Shown: positions 14,838 to 22,554 of the stretch, in pieces
How the letters are laid out: each line of letters opens with the position of its first letter
How positions within the stretch are numbered: position 1 is the first letter of the stretch
Virus record (IMG/VR): IMGVR_UViG_3300032242_001142
Location: 1-34,365 of that record
DNA: 34,365 nt
Source of the DNA: a virus
Direction: 5' to 3' (one strand)
Notes under the pieces: model-generated
Databases searched by the model: none
Told to the model about the DNA's origin: nothing
Seen by the model: the letters and a program-made list of their open reading frames with translations, nothing else
Program-made: the position numbers and the translations under genes

Positions 14838-15284
14838 ATGAGTACAAAAAACAAATTTGAGTTCGATAAGGTATTTGATAAATTGCAGCAAATGAAGCCG
14901 AAGTTGCCGCAAGAAATCGCTGCAATCGCTCAAAGTTCATTTGTAAAGAATTTTAATTCAGAAAGTTTTTTCGGTAAAAAGTGGAAAGAAGTTCAACGTA
15001 GGCAGGAAGGGACAAAAGCCTATAAATATCCAAAAACAAAGAAGTTAAGCCGCCGAGTTAAACCGATATTGGTAGGAACAGGGAAATTGAAACGTGAGGT
15101 AAATAGTAGCATTCGTGAGGCTAATTTTAATAAAATAAGATTAGGTGTTGATTTGCCTTATGCAGCAGCGCAAAATGAAGGAACTGCAAACATTCCACAA
15201 CGTGAGTTTATGGGCAATTCACCAGTTTTGGAAAAGAAAATTAAAGATAAAATAAGAAAATCAATTAGCGAAATTTTTAAATGA
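14838..15284 (+). CDS. Mu G-like virion morphogenesis protein
   Basis: The C-terminal half carries the family signature: ILVGTGKLKREVNSSI, then RLGVDLPYAAAQNEGT, then IPQREFMGNSPVLEKKI. Proteins of this group complete tails or join tail to head. The N-terminal part is basic and helical. At 148 residues the length is right. The stop overlaps the next ATG by 4 bases. A promoter-like TAACTTTG occurs right before its start, but the upstream box is badly spaced. Confidence 0.78.
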   Translation: MSTKNKFEFDKVFDKLQQMKPKLPQEIAAIAQSSFVKNFNSESFFGKKWKEVQRRQEGTKAYKYPKTKKLSRRVKPILVGTGKLKREVNSSIREANFNKIRLGVDLPYAAAQNEGTANIPQREFMGNSPVLEKKIKDKIRKSISEIFK

Positions 15285-15808
15285 CAAAGGATTTTTACAT
15301 AGCGATTAGAAACCACATTTTGAACATAGGCACGTTCAAGACTGTGCAGCTATGGAATAATCAAATGAGAGATTTGGAAGGCAAAGAAAACAATAGTTAT
15401 TCATTTGAGTTGCCAGCTTGTTTTGTTGAATTTATCGCACCAGCACAAGTGCAACAATTAGGCGCAGGGGTGCAGTTATTCGAGCCGTTAATAGTTCGGC
15501 TGCATATTGTACATGAGTTTTTAAACAACATTGATAATACGAACGGAATATTAGAACAAGACTTGGATATACTTACATTGAAGCAGTTTGTGTACAATGC
15601 TATGCAAGTGTTTGAGCCGCAGTATGCCGTTATGTTTGTTCGGGTTGCGGAAACAATCAATTACGACCATAACAACGTGGTTGAATTTGTGCAAGATTAC
15701 CAAACTAATTTGATTGATAATTCGCATAGTGATGCAACATTATCAATACCAAGCCCTGTACCAATTACGTTAGTTCCAACATTTAACAAAGTTAATTCAA
15801 TACCATGA
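15281..15808 (+). CDS. Putative tail terminator or tail completion protein
   Basis: The 175-residue protein has alternating strands and helices (ACFVEFIAPAQVQQLGAGVQ, LFEPLIVRLHIVH, and helix EQDLDILTLKQFVYNAMQVF), a layout found in tail terminator and minor tail proteins that cap the tube. No single motif proves it. Position supports the call: it directly follows the Mu G-like gene and overlaps the baseplate J-like gene by 4 bases. Confidence 0.5.
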   Translation: MTKDFYIAIRNHILNIGTFKTVQLWNNQMRDLEGKENNSYSFELPACFVEFIAPAQVQQLGAGVQLFEPLIVRLHIVHEFLNNIDNTNGILEQDLDILTLKQFVYNAMQVFEPQYAVMFVRVAETINYDHNNVVEFVQDYQTNLIDNSHSDATLSIPSPVPITLVPTFNKVNSIP

Positions 15809-16695
15809 CCCCTCGTTCAATAGCCAGCATACAGCAGCAAATGATTAGCTACGCTCAAACCAATTACGGCACGAGTGTAGGGCAACCATTTTATTATATT
15901 TTCCATGATAGCAACGGCAATGCTATTACACCAAGCCAAGCAAATTTATTTATACTCATTACCTACATCGTTGCAGTTGCACTATCGCTATTTGAGCAAG
16001 TAATGTTTTTATTTCAAAATGAAATCGAGGCAATAGTAGCAACATCAGCAGCAGGAACAGCGCAATGGTTACGTGCGCAATGTTTCGCATTTCAATATTC
16101 AGCAACAACGCCGCAAGTGGTGCAATACAATGTAGGCAGCAACACTATTGCTTATCCAATAGTAAATACTTCGTTGCAGATTATTAAGCAATGTGCAATT
16201 CAAAGCAACATCAACAATGTGGTTTTAATAAAAGTAAATACTGCTTCGGCAGGTGTGTTGAGTTCGCCACAATTAACAGCGTTTCAATCTTACCTTAATC
16301 AAATAGTTTTTGCAGGTATGCAGTACAGCGTAATTTCTGCTTTGCCTGATTATTTAATGGTTGGAGTGCAAGTATATTACAATGGTCAATATACGCCAAC
16401 AATTACTACTGACGTACCCAATGCAATCAACAACTATTTAGCTAATTTGCCTTACAATGGCAACGTTGATTTGACTGCATTGGAAGAAGCCATTTTAACA
16501 GTTCAAGGAGTGAATGATGTGGTATTTACCCAAGTGGAAATCAGAGCCAACGGCGTATCAGTTGGCAATGCAACCAAGTTAGTAAACGCTTCAACTACTT
16601 TAATTCCTTTCATTGCTACTTATGCAGGGACTGCCATAATTGATACAGCAACAGGTCGTGATTTAACTTCAACAGTAGTTTATATTCCACAATAA
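15805..16695 (+). CDS. Baseplate J-like protein
   Basis: The protein looks like the wedge subunit of contractile-tail baseplates. An N-terminal helical region leads into GTAQWLRAQCFAFQYSATTP, the hallmark of this group in Bacteroidetes phages. A beta-rich centre with YLNQIVFAGMQYSVISALPD follows, then a C-terminal domain with LTALEEAILTVQGVNDVVFT, as in gpJ/gp47. At 296 residues it is on the small side. Its position is unusual: it lies among head genes before the protease and capsid, about 13 kb ahead of the other baseplate genes. Confidence 0.7.
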   Translation: MTPRSIASIQQQMISYAQTNYGTSVGQPFYYIFHDSNGNAITPSQANLFILITYIVAVALSLFEQVMFLFQNEIEAIVATSAAGTAQWLRAQCFAFQYSATTPQVVQYNVGSNTIAYPIVNTSLQIIKQCAIQSNINNVVLIKVNTASAGVLSSPQLTAFQSYLNQIVFAGMQYSVISALPDYLMVGVQVYYNGQYTPTITTDVPNAINNYLANLPYNGNVDLTALEEAILTVQGVNDVVFTQVEIRANGVSVGNATKLVNASTTLIPFIATYAGTAIIDTATGRDLTSTVVYIPQ

Positions 16696-16697
16696 GA

Positions 16698-17522
16698 ATG
16701 GATTACAACATAAATTTCAATACAGTTACTAAAAATCTTTTGCCAGTAACCAAACGTAAAACAACATTTCAGGCGTTGTTTGATGTGCTATTTGCGAACA
16801 CAATTCAATCATGGAATTTTATTTGGGCAAACAATTATTTATTAGGTACAGATATTTCTAACGCATGGAATAGCGGCAGCACATATAATGCAAATGATAT
16901 TGTAGTGAGCGCAGATAACCAAGTTTATCAATCATTGGTTGCAGCAAATACAAATCACAACCCAACTACAACTACTGGCTATTGGTGGCTTGTTGAAACA
17001 AACTTTGTAGGAGTTTATGAAAGGATTGCATACAACGCACAAATATTGACTTTTGAATATGCTTTGAATAAATGGTTTCGCACAACATTTAGGCAGCCTA
17101 CGGGTGTGCCTGATATTTACATTGTGAATAACCAAATAACACCAAATTGTTTTGTTTGGGGTGGTTCAAAGCCTTCTATATTTTATTATTACAACTTTCA
17201 ATGCTCGCAGCCGATAATTAACAATATGCAAACGTGGGCAAGTGGTACAACATATGCTGCAAATGATGTTGTTGTTGGCTCTAATGGTTCAGTTTATCAA
17301 AGCATTGCAGGGAGTAATTTAAACCACAATCCAACAAGTACCACAGGTTATTGGACTTTTATTAGAACATCGTACTTAACACAATACAACTACACTATTT
17401 ATATACCTACTGCGGTTTGGACTGCATTAGGCAGCAATGCAACGGATAGAAATAATAAAGTACGTAGCTTTGCAGATAAATACAACGTAATTGGCAATCA
17501 ATATAACATAACAACTTATTAA
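16698..17522 (+). CDS. Structural protein with two carbohydrate-binding-like repeats
   Basis: Two near-identical units stand out: AWNSGSTYNANDIVVSADNQ followed by VYQSLVAANTNHNPTTTTGY (about residues 55-97), and TWASGTTYAANDVVVGSNGS followed by VYQSIAGSNLNHNPTSTTGY (about residues 178-222). Each ends in a Trp-containing stretch. The W-x-x-x-x-x-Y-x-x-x-D-x-V...YQ pattern is that of CBM5/12 chitin-binding-like modules. The rest, including the C-terminal KVRSFADKYNVIGNQYNI, looks like a baseplate or tail protein. It follows the J-like gene after 2 bases. A host-surface sugar-binding role on the virion is likely but inferred. Confidence 0.7.
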   Translation: MDYNINFNTVTKNLLPVTKRKTTFQALFDVLFANTIQSWNFIWANNYLLGTDISNAWNSGSTYNANDIVVSADNQVYQSLVAANTNHNPTTTTGYWWLVETNFVGVYERIAYNAQILTFEYALNKWFRTTFRQPTGVPDIYIVNNQITPNCFVWGGSKPSIFYYYNFQCSQPIINNMQTWASGTTYAANDVVVGSNGSVYQSIAGSNLNHNPTSTTGYWTFIRTSYLTQYNYTIYIPTAVWTALGSNATDRNNKVRSFADKYNVIGNQYNITTY

Positions 17523-17524
17523 AC

Positions 17525-18016
17525 ATGAAACAACCAAATAAATTGCCGCAACCAATAGTTGCATTATTGCAGTCAAGATTAGCAGATGAGTATAGCGCAC
17601 ATTTCTTTTATAATGCGGCTGCTAATTGGGCTAATGATAAAGGCTTTTTAAAAGCTGCTGAATATTTTTTAATCGAAGCAGCAGATGAATTAACCCATGC
17701 AAAAGGGATTGAAGATTATTTGGTGGATTGGAACGTAATTCCTGATATTCGAGTTATTGCTCCTTTATTTGTTGATTTTACCAATATTGGCAATGTAATT
17801 GAAAAAGCCTATGCAATTGAATATAAATTGTTGGAAGATTACGATGCAATAAGCAAAACGATATTTGCAAGTGATTTATGTACTTTTGATTTTCTGCAAA
17901 AGTATAGAGAAATACAAGTAAAAGCGGTTGCGGAATACGCAACAAAATTAAATATTTTAGAAGGGGTTGAATTGACAAAAATCAATTTATTGTTAATCGA
18001 AAAAAAATTATTTTAA
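17525..18016 (+). CDS. Ferritin-like iron-binding protein
   Basis: The 163-residue protein follows the four-helix bundle of bacterial ferritin closely. Helix A has LADEYSAHFFYNAAANW with Glu22; helix B has AADELTHAKGIEDYL with Glu55 and His58 spaced as in the E-x-x-H ligand motif. The third helix supplies Glu99 in YAIEYKLL. The fourth has FLQKYREIQVKAV with Gln131 at the usual Gln site. Five of the expected ferroxidase ligands are therefore present; the usual acidic cluster after the Gln is replaced by Lys-Ala-Val. Ferritin oxidises and stores iron. It sits tightly inside the structural operon (2 bases after the previous gene, none before the next), so it is expressed with virion genes. Whether it enters the particle is unknown. 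Confidence 0.85.
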   Translation: MKQPNKLPQPIVALLQSRLADEYSAHFFYNAAANWANDKGFLKAAEYFLIEAADELTHAKGIEDYLVDWNVIPDIRVIAPLFVDFTNIGNVIEKAYAIEYKLLEDYDAISKTIFASDLCTFDFLQKYREIQVKAVAEYATKLNILEGVELTKINLLLIEKKLF

Positions 18017-18841
18017 ATGAAACAAATAGACGAAAGCGCAATTAATAGTCAAAATGGAATGTTATCACCGAGTGGTGTTTTGCAATTTTTGCAAACCATG
18101 ACAAAAGATAGTGTGCAAAATTTAATTATTGGCTTATCGCAAAACATAAGCAGCACGGCATCAGGTGTATTTGCGTTATCAGGCATAAGCAATTTATCGG
18201 GTACTCCTTCAACGCAATGGTTAAGCAATGAAGGGGTAGCGTATTACAATGGTGAATTGTTTTATGTTCCTGTAAGTAATTTAACTATATTGGTAAACAT
18301 TCCTGTTGTGGTATTAGCAACCAACTTTAATAATGTTGCGCCAAATGCAGACCCAGTATTATTTACTGATGGCACAGCCCGAAATGTGTTGCAAACAAGA
18401 ACTTTGCAAATAGTTGATGGCACAAGCGCAACAGCAGGGTACATTTGCGATGCTTCGGCTTTAAAATTTATTACCAACATTGGAAGTTCGACACAGTATG
18501 TTCAAAATGGGGCAGGTGGTTCAACTACTTCAACAATCAATTTAACAGGCGGATTATTTGCACAAAAAAAATGCTATGCAAAAATAACATCTACCTTTCA
18601 ATTGCACGTAGGTAGCGGCATAACAGAAAATGCACAAATAAAAATTACTAAAAATGGAACTGCTGTTTATACAACAATTGAAACATTGGTAGCAGGGTCA
18701 GGAACATTTTATAGAACCGTAACAATAACATATTTTACAGGCACAACATCAACATTAGACTCATGGGATATTTCTATCACTTCGGTAGGCGGTAATTCGA
18801 TAACTATTGCAGCAGTCAATGCACTGATTGAATCTATTTAA
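18017..18841 (+). CDS. Virion structural protein, probably tail fibre or surface
   Basis: The sequence is rich in Ser, Thr, Asn and Gly with repeated short beta strands (STASGVFALSGISNLSGTPS, and later IKITKNGTAVYTTIETLV), as in phage surface proteins. An N-terminal helical segment (SPSGVLQFLQTMTKDSVQNL) may be the attachment part. The C-terminal 100 residues resemble a beta-sandwich of the receptor-binding type. No specific family is recognised. It starts immediately after the ferritin-like gene and is the last gene before the minus-strand island. Confidence 0.55.
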   Translation: MKQIDESAINSQNGMLSPSGVLQFLQTMTKDSVQNLIIGLSQNISSTASGVFALSGISNLSGTPSTQWLSNEGVAYYNGELFYVPVSNLTILVNIPVVVLATNFNNVAPNADPVLFTDGTARNVLQTRTLQIVDGTSATAGYICDASALKFITNIGSSTQYVQNGAGGSTTSTINLTGGLFAQKKCYAKITSTFQLHVGSGITENAQIKITKNGTAVYTTIETLVAGSGTFYRTVTITYFTGTTSTLDSWDISITSVGGNSITIAAVNALIESI

Positions 18842-18910
18842 CCAGTTTCTTATTTCAACGCTGTTTCTTTTTGCAGGTGGTGGTGGTGGATTTTCGTATT
18901 TCGGTACGCC

Positions 18911-19009
18911 CTAATTTTCGACTTTAAAAAATACATAATAAACTGCTATGCAAGAAGCAATAATGTAAATTGAAAGCAAAACTATTCTAAAAACTTCAAA
19001 TGCGGTCAT
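18911..19009 (-). CDS. Tiny membrane protein of the minus-strand moron (32 aa)
   Basis: Read on the minus strand, ATG at 19009 gives MTAFEVFRIVLLSIYIIASC and continues to a TAG at 18911-18913. Most of the protein is one hydrophobic helix. It lies 9 bases after the minus-strand gene at 19252-19019, so it shares that message. The same frame beyond the TAG reads KYENPPPPPAKRN, a protein-like proline-rich stretch, so a longer form once existed or could be made by read-through. The function is unknown. The flank 18842-18910 otherwise holds nothing I recognise. Confidence 0.5.
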   Translation of the reverse strand: MTAFEVFRIVLLSIYIIASCIAVYYVFFKVEN

Positions 19010-19018
19010 GGTTAAAAT

Positions 19019-19252
19019 TTATTTTTCGTTTTCATCTAAATTATTATAAACTACTTTCAATTTATCAATGATTGCAGTTGGCAAATTATCATAGTATCGT
19101 TCAATTATCTTACCTACTATGTATGACTTGGAAACCGCATCATTAGCAGCCTCTGCAACAATGTATTTAATGTATTTATGCTTCGGGTAAGCACTTACAG
19201 ACCTTTCTTTTTTGTACTTTTTAAAATATTCGGGACTGCGTTTTGAATCCAT
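19019..19252 (-). CDS. Small basic protein of the minus-strand moron (77 aa)
   Basis: This minus-strand gene begins at ATG 19252 (MDSKRSPEYFKKYKKERSVS). A compact segment follows: HKYIKYIVAEAANDAVSKSY, then IVGKIIERYYDNL. The strongly basic N-terminus and short helices suggest a small nucleic-acid-binding protein, perhaps of the ribbon-helix-helix kind, but the sequence does not settle it. A perfect promoter lies upstream (19280-19311). Opposite orientation and an independent promoter in the middle of a late operon mark it as a moron-type gene expressed separately from lytic genes. Confidence 0.7.
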   Translation of the reverse strand: MDSKRSPEYFKKYKKERSVSAYPKHKYIKYIVAEAANDAVSKSYIVGKIIERYYDNLPTAIIDKLKVVYNNLDENEK

Positions 19253-19279
19253 AATTTTATTGTTGCTGCAATGTTGCTG

Positions 19280-19311
19280 CAAATGTATTGATACGTAATT
19301 GTAATTGCAAA
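19280..19311 (-). promoter_or_regulatory. Perfect minus-strand promoter for the moron
   Basis: On the minus strand TTTG (19311-19308), 20 bases and TACATTTG (19287-19280) make an exact consensus promoter. It drives the genes at 19252-18911 with a leader of roughly 20-25 bases. It overlaps the leader of the plus-strand protease gene (ATG 19332), so the two transcripts run divergently from a very short shared region. Confidence 0.85.
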
Positions 19312-19331
19312 CATTTGTAGCGAAATTTTTT

Positions 19332-20501
19332 ATGACACAATATGACTGCCTTTATACGATTGATGTAAACTCTGACGAACCGATAATGCTTATCAACAAG
19401 CACATTGGTTTTGATGCAGATGCAGGTATAGGAATAATGGGGGATTTGTTTCAAAAAGAATTATTGTTCTTGGACACATTGGGCAAAAAGAGGATTCAAA
19501 TTTTCATCAACTCTGTTGGTGGTAGTGTTATGGACGGCATGAATATTTATTCTGCAATTCTTAAAACTACAACGCCAGTAGATACTTACAATGTAGGTAT
19601 TGCGGCATCAACAGCAGGGTGGATTTTTTCAGCAGGAAGAAAACGTTACATGGCTGATTATGCAAAATTGATGATGCACAATCCGTATACAGATAGCTGC
19701 GATGCAAGTAAAAGTTTGAATGAATTTCAAGATAGCATTATCACTATGTTAGAAAAGCGTTGCAAAATGACTTACAATCAAGTTCAGGAATTGATGCAAC
19801 GTGAAACATGGATAGATGCAAAAGAAGCTGAAACGTTAGGTCTATCTGATAAAACAGAAAACAGCGATGAGTTAAACAAAAAGCGCATCAATGCAGCTAA
19901 CAACACAATGGAACTTTGGGCAATTAGTAATTCGATTTTAAATTTAAAAACAAAAAATAAAATGACAAACGTAGCTAAAAAATTGGGTTTACCCGACAAC
20001 GCAACGGAAGCAGATTGCGAAAACGCAATTGATGCTTTGATGGTTAAACTTGCTAAAAAGGCAAAGAACAAAAAGAATGATATGGATGAGCCTGATGGAG
20101 ATGAAGAAGCAATGGATAAGTATAAAGATATGTTAGCAACAATCGCTAATTCGCAAAAAGCAGAATTGAAAGAAGTTGCTGATACTTTGGCTGCATTGAA
20201 AGCAGAAGCAGAAGCATCTAAAAATGAAATTGCAAAAGATAAAGCAACTCATTTGGTAAACCAATATGTTAATCGTTTAGGCGGCAAAGATGCGAAGCCT
20301 GAAACGATTGCTTCATGGGTGGCACAAGCTACTAAAGATTTGGTAGCTACTGAAAACTTGTTAAAAGAATTGCCTTTAAATATTACTGCAACTAAAGTTG
20401 AAAACACTATCGAGTTGCAAAAATTACCTGAAGGCAAATTGCCGACATCAGCTTTGAATTTAATGGCTGAATTGAAAGCTAAAAAAATCAAACAAAACTA
20501 A
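19332..20501 (+). CDS. ClpP-type prohead protease with C-terminal scaffold region
   Basis: The first 175 residues form a ClpP-fold serine protease: INSVGGSVMDGMNIY for the substrate strand, GIAASTAGW with nucleophile Ser93, and LMMHNPY with His115. The third residue is less clear, with Glu157 in QRETW at the usual Asp place. The C-terminal half is charged and helical with a likely coiled coil (KYKDMLATIANSQKAELKEV onward), as in phage protease-scaffold fusions that shape the prohead and are later cleaved. ATG 19332 is chosen over TTG 19305, which lies within the moron promoter. The capsid gene follows after 28 bases, the standard arrangement. Confidence 0.88.
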   Translation: MTQYDCLYTIDVNSDEPIMLINKHIGFDADAGIGIMGDLFQKELLFLDTLGKKRIQIFINSVGGSVMDGMNIYSAILKTTTPVDTYNVGIAASTAGWIFSAGRKRYMADYAKLMMHNPYTDSCDASKSLNEFQDSIITMLEKRCKMTYNQVQELMQRETWIDAKEAETLGLSDKTENSDELNKKRINAANNTMELWAISNSILNLKTKNKMTNVAKKLGLPDNATEADCENAIDALMVKLAKKAKNKKNDMDEPDGDEEAMDKYKDMLATIANSQKAELKEVADTLAALKAEAEASKNEIAKDKATHLVNQYVNRLGGKDAKPETIASWVAQATKDLVATENLLKELPLNITATKVENTIELQKLPEGKLPTSALNLMAELKAKKIKQN

Positions 20502-20529
20502 TTAACCAAAAATTTAAAAACACAATAAC

Positions 20530-21522
20530 ATGGCTTTAAATATTCAAGACACATCATATAGTGGCACGTATGCCAGCTATTTGATTTTGCCAGCAACTTT
20601 CGGAATGGAAACTATCGAAAAGGGTGCTGTATGGGTTGAAGATGGTATCAAAAAATTGCATACCATTGACCGTATGGATTTCACCAACCCATTGCAACCA
20701 AGACAAGCAACACCAACATCAAGCGGAACATTTACGCAAGATGGTCGCACATTAACTCCAAAAGATTTAATGATGTATGTTGAATTTAACCCTCGCGATT
20801 ACGAAGCGAACTTTTTAGCTGAACAATTGAGTAATACGCTTTTAACTCGTGAATTGCCTGCAACTGCTGAAACATACATGATGCGTATTGCATTAGAACG
20901 TGTGATGGAGCAAGTTGAAACTATGTTTTGGATTGGCTCTACAACTTACACCGCAACACCTGGCACATCAGGTAACGGGCAATTAGTTTTCTTCGATGGT
21001 TTCATCAAGAAAATGGTAAACGATTCAAACGTTTATCAAGTTGCATCACCTTCAACATTGACTTCAAGCAATATTCTTGCAGCAATGGATAGTTGTTTGA
21101 ACTTGTTAGCAACGAATAAGAAAACGTTGTTAAGCCGTGCAAAACGTTTTGACCGTTTGAAATTCTTTATGAGTGTGAACACTAACCAAATTTATCAAAC
21201 TGCATTGGTGAATGGTTTAACCTTTAAAGGTGTGAACACAATGGAACGTGGCGACAACAAACCTTACAAAGGTTATGAAGTTGTTACATTAGCTGGTATG
21301 CCTGACAACACTATTATATTCTGCGAAGGATTAATGGACACTTCATCTAACTTATGGGTTGGGATGAATAGCATGGAAGATACAAACTTGCAATTAGCTC
21401 GTGTAAGCAATCCAAGTGAATTGTATTTCTTGAAAGCATTGATGAAATATGATGTAAACTATGGTTGGGGCAATGAGATTGCAATTTACACAACACTAAC
21501 ACCAGCATCATTCAACGTTTAA
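20530..21522 (+). CDS. Major capsid protein (HK97-fold, putative)
   Basis: Position directly after the protease/scaffold and the length of 330 residues point to the major capsid protein. The sequence supports this: a typical N-terminal arm, a segment FWIGSTTYTATPGTSGNGQL before an insertion-like domain, KFFMSVNTNQIYQTALVNGL in the central spine, and a C-terminal strand-rich end with ELYFLKALMKYDVNYGWGNE. No catalytic or membrane motif is present. A terminator-like hairpin follows, which would raise its message level relative to downstream genes. Strong A-rich leader sequence precedes the ATG. Confidence 0.82.
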   Translation: MALNIQDTSYSGTYASYLILPATFGMETIEKGAVWVEDGIKKLHTIDRMDFTNPLQPRQATPTSSGTFTQDGRTLTPKDLMMYVEFNPRDYEANFLAEQLSNTLLTRELPATAETYMMRIALERVMEQVETMFWIGSTTYTATPGTSGNGQLVFFDGFIKKMVNDSNVYQVASPSTLTSSNILAAMDSCLNLLATNKKTLLSRAKRFDRLKFFMSVNTNQIYQTALVNGLTFKGVNTMERGDNKPYKGYEVVTLAGMPDNTIIFCEGLMDTSSNLWVGMNSMEDTNLQLARVSNPSELYFLKALMKYDVNYGWGNEIAIYTTLTPASFNV

Positions 21523-21535
21523 TTTAACCAAAAGA

Positions 21536-21570
21536 AAGGGGCTGTATATTGAATGCAGCCCTTATTTTAA
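21536..21570 (+). terminator. Hairpin terminator after the capsid gene
   Basis: GGGGCTG (21538-21544) pairs with CAGCCCTT (21556-21563) around an 11-base loop, extended by A-T pairs. It is followed by the weak T-rich run ATTTTAAAA. It may act as a partial terminator that limits read-through from the capsid into the tail genes. Confidence 0.65.
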
Positions 21571-21605
21571 AACAAACTAAAAACAAAACAAACAATATTT
21601 TTACA

Positions 21606-22052
21606 ATGAAAAAACTAATTTTCTTTTTATCGTTCCTATTCGCTTTAGCGATTAATTCCAACGCTCAAAATGCAGTCCCTCGTTATGGGATAACGCCAAA
21701 TGCCGACAACACAGGCAGGGTATTAACCTATGCTTATGCGGCTGTAACTGACAAAGCAGGTAAGGATAGTATCACTATTACTGCCAATGCTTTTCAAACA
21801 AACTACATCAATACAGTAACGGATAGCGTTGCATTTATCGCAAATGTTACAAATTGTTATGCAGGCGACCACATCACATTTTGCTTCATCAAAGGTGCTG
21901 GTGCAGGTACAGCATTATGGTTAGGTAGCAATTGGAAATTATCAACTGCTAATTACAGACAAACTTTAACAGCTAACAAACGTGCAACTATTGATTTCAT
22001 TTTTGATGGAACTTATTGGTTGGAATCAGGCAGAGTAACACAAGCAAACTAA
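21606..22052 (+). CDS. Secreted-type structural protein with Sec signal peptide (148 aa)
   Basis: ATG 21606 gives MKKLIFFLSFLFALAINSNA followed by Gln: a basic start, a hydrophobic core and an A-x-A-like cleavage site (SNA before QNA), a classic Sec signal peptide. The mature part is beta-rich and ends with a stretch (IDFIFDGTYWLESGRV) like that of small phage decoration or trimer proteins. An upstream start at 21549 would add residues before the signal and is rejected. Export of a protein encoded between capsid and tail genes is odd; it may act at the cell surface rather than in the particle. Confidence 0.65.
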   Translation: MKKLIFFLSFLFALAINSNAQNAVPRYGITPNADNTGRVLTYAYAAVTDKAGKDSITITANAFQTNYINTVTDSVAFIANVTNCYAGDHITFCFIKGAGAGTALWLGSNWKLSTANYRQTLTANKRATIDFIFDGTYWLESGRVTQAN

Positions 22053-22079
22053 TTTTTACAATCAAATTATTCAAAAATC

Positions 22080-22313
22080 ATGTTAGAAATTCAAGAAGTT
22101 TTAACCGCACAACCTGAACTTGACAAAGTTTATTTCACCGAAGATGGCAACCACCATTTTAATGCTTACAAAAAGACTGATGCCAAAGGAAATGAAATCG
22201 GAACTGATTTATTTGTAAATGGCAAGCCAGTTGTAAAAACTTTAAGCCGTGAAGAAGTATTAGCATGGGTTGCTGAACCTGAAAAACCAGCAAAAAAGCA
22301 AAATGATAAATAA
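22080..22313 (+). CDS. Small unknown protein (77 aa)
   Basis: An acidic N-terminal domain (MLEIQEVLTAQPELDKVYFT, then an HHFNAY segment) is followed by a Lys-rich tail (EPEKPAKKQNDK). No family is recognised. It lies 27 bases after the signal-peptide gene and overlaps the next by 11 bases, inside the run leading to the tail sheath. Confidence 0.6.
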   Translation: MLEIQEVLTAQPELDKVYFTEDGNHHFNAYKKTDAKGNEIGTDLFVNGKPVVKTLSREEVLAWVAEPEKPAKKQNDK

Positions 22314-22554
22314 CAACATCGAGGCTTATAATTTAGCTTCAAATCGTGGATTGATAGGCACAGCCGAAAACATCAAAGTAGATGCTAACGGAAATATTTA
22401 TATTAACTGTGCCGCACCCGAAACTGATGCTGAATTATTCGATGTTATTATCAACGGCGAAATCGCTATTCATCAAGCTGCAATAGAAGCATCGACAACA
22501 ACAGAAGATGAAACTTTAAAACAACAAACTAAAACAAAAAATGGCACTAAATAA
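22303..22554 (+). CDS. Small unknown protein (83 aa)
   Basis: The ATG at 22303 overlaps the upstream stop region. An alternative start at 22270 adds 11 residues of Lys- and Gln-rich sequence and is less likely. The protein has a strand-rich middle (AENIKVDANGNIYINCAAPE) and a Thr- and Lys-rich end. Its last codons overlap the sheath start by 14 bases. The function is unknown; a connector or adaptor role is possible from context. Confidence 0.55.
   Translation: MINNNIEAYNLASNRGLIGTAENIKVDANGNIYINCAAPETDAELFDVIINGEIAIHQAAIEASTTTEDETLKQQTKTKNGTK

Noticed and set aside
18842-18900. Glycine-rich plus-strand stretch (GGT repeats) resembling a fibre C-terminus
   Set aside because: The frame has no start and lies after the stop of the structural gene. 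It is better explained by the minus-strand proline codons or chance.
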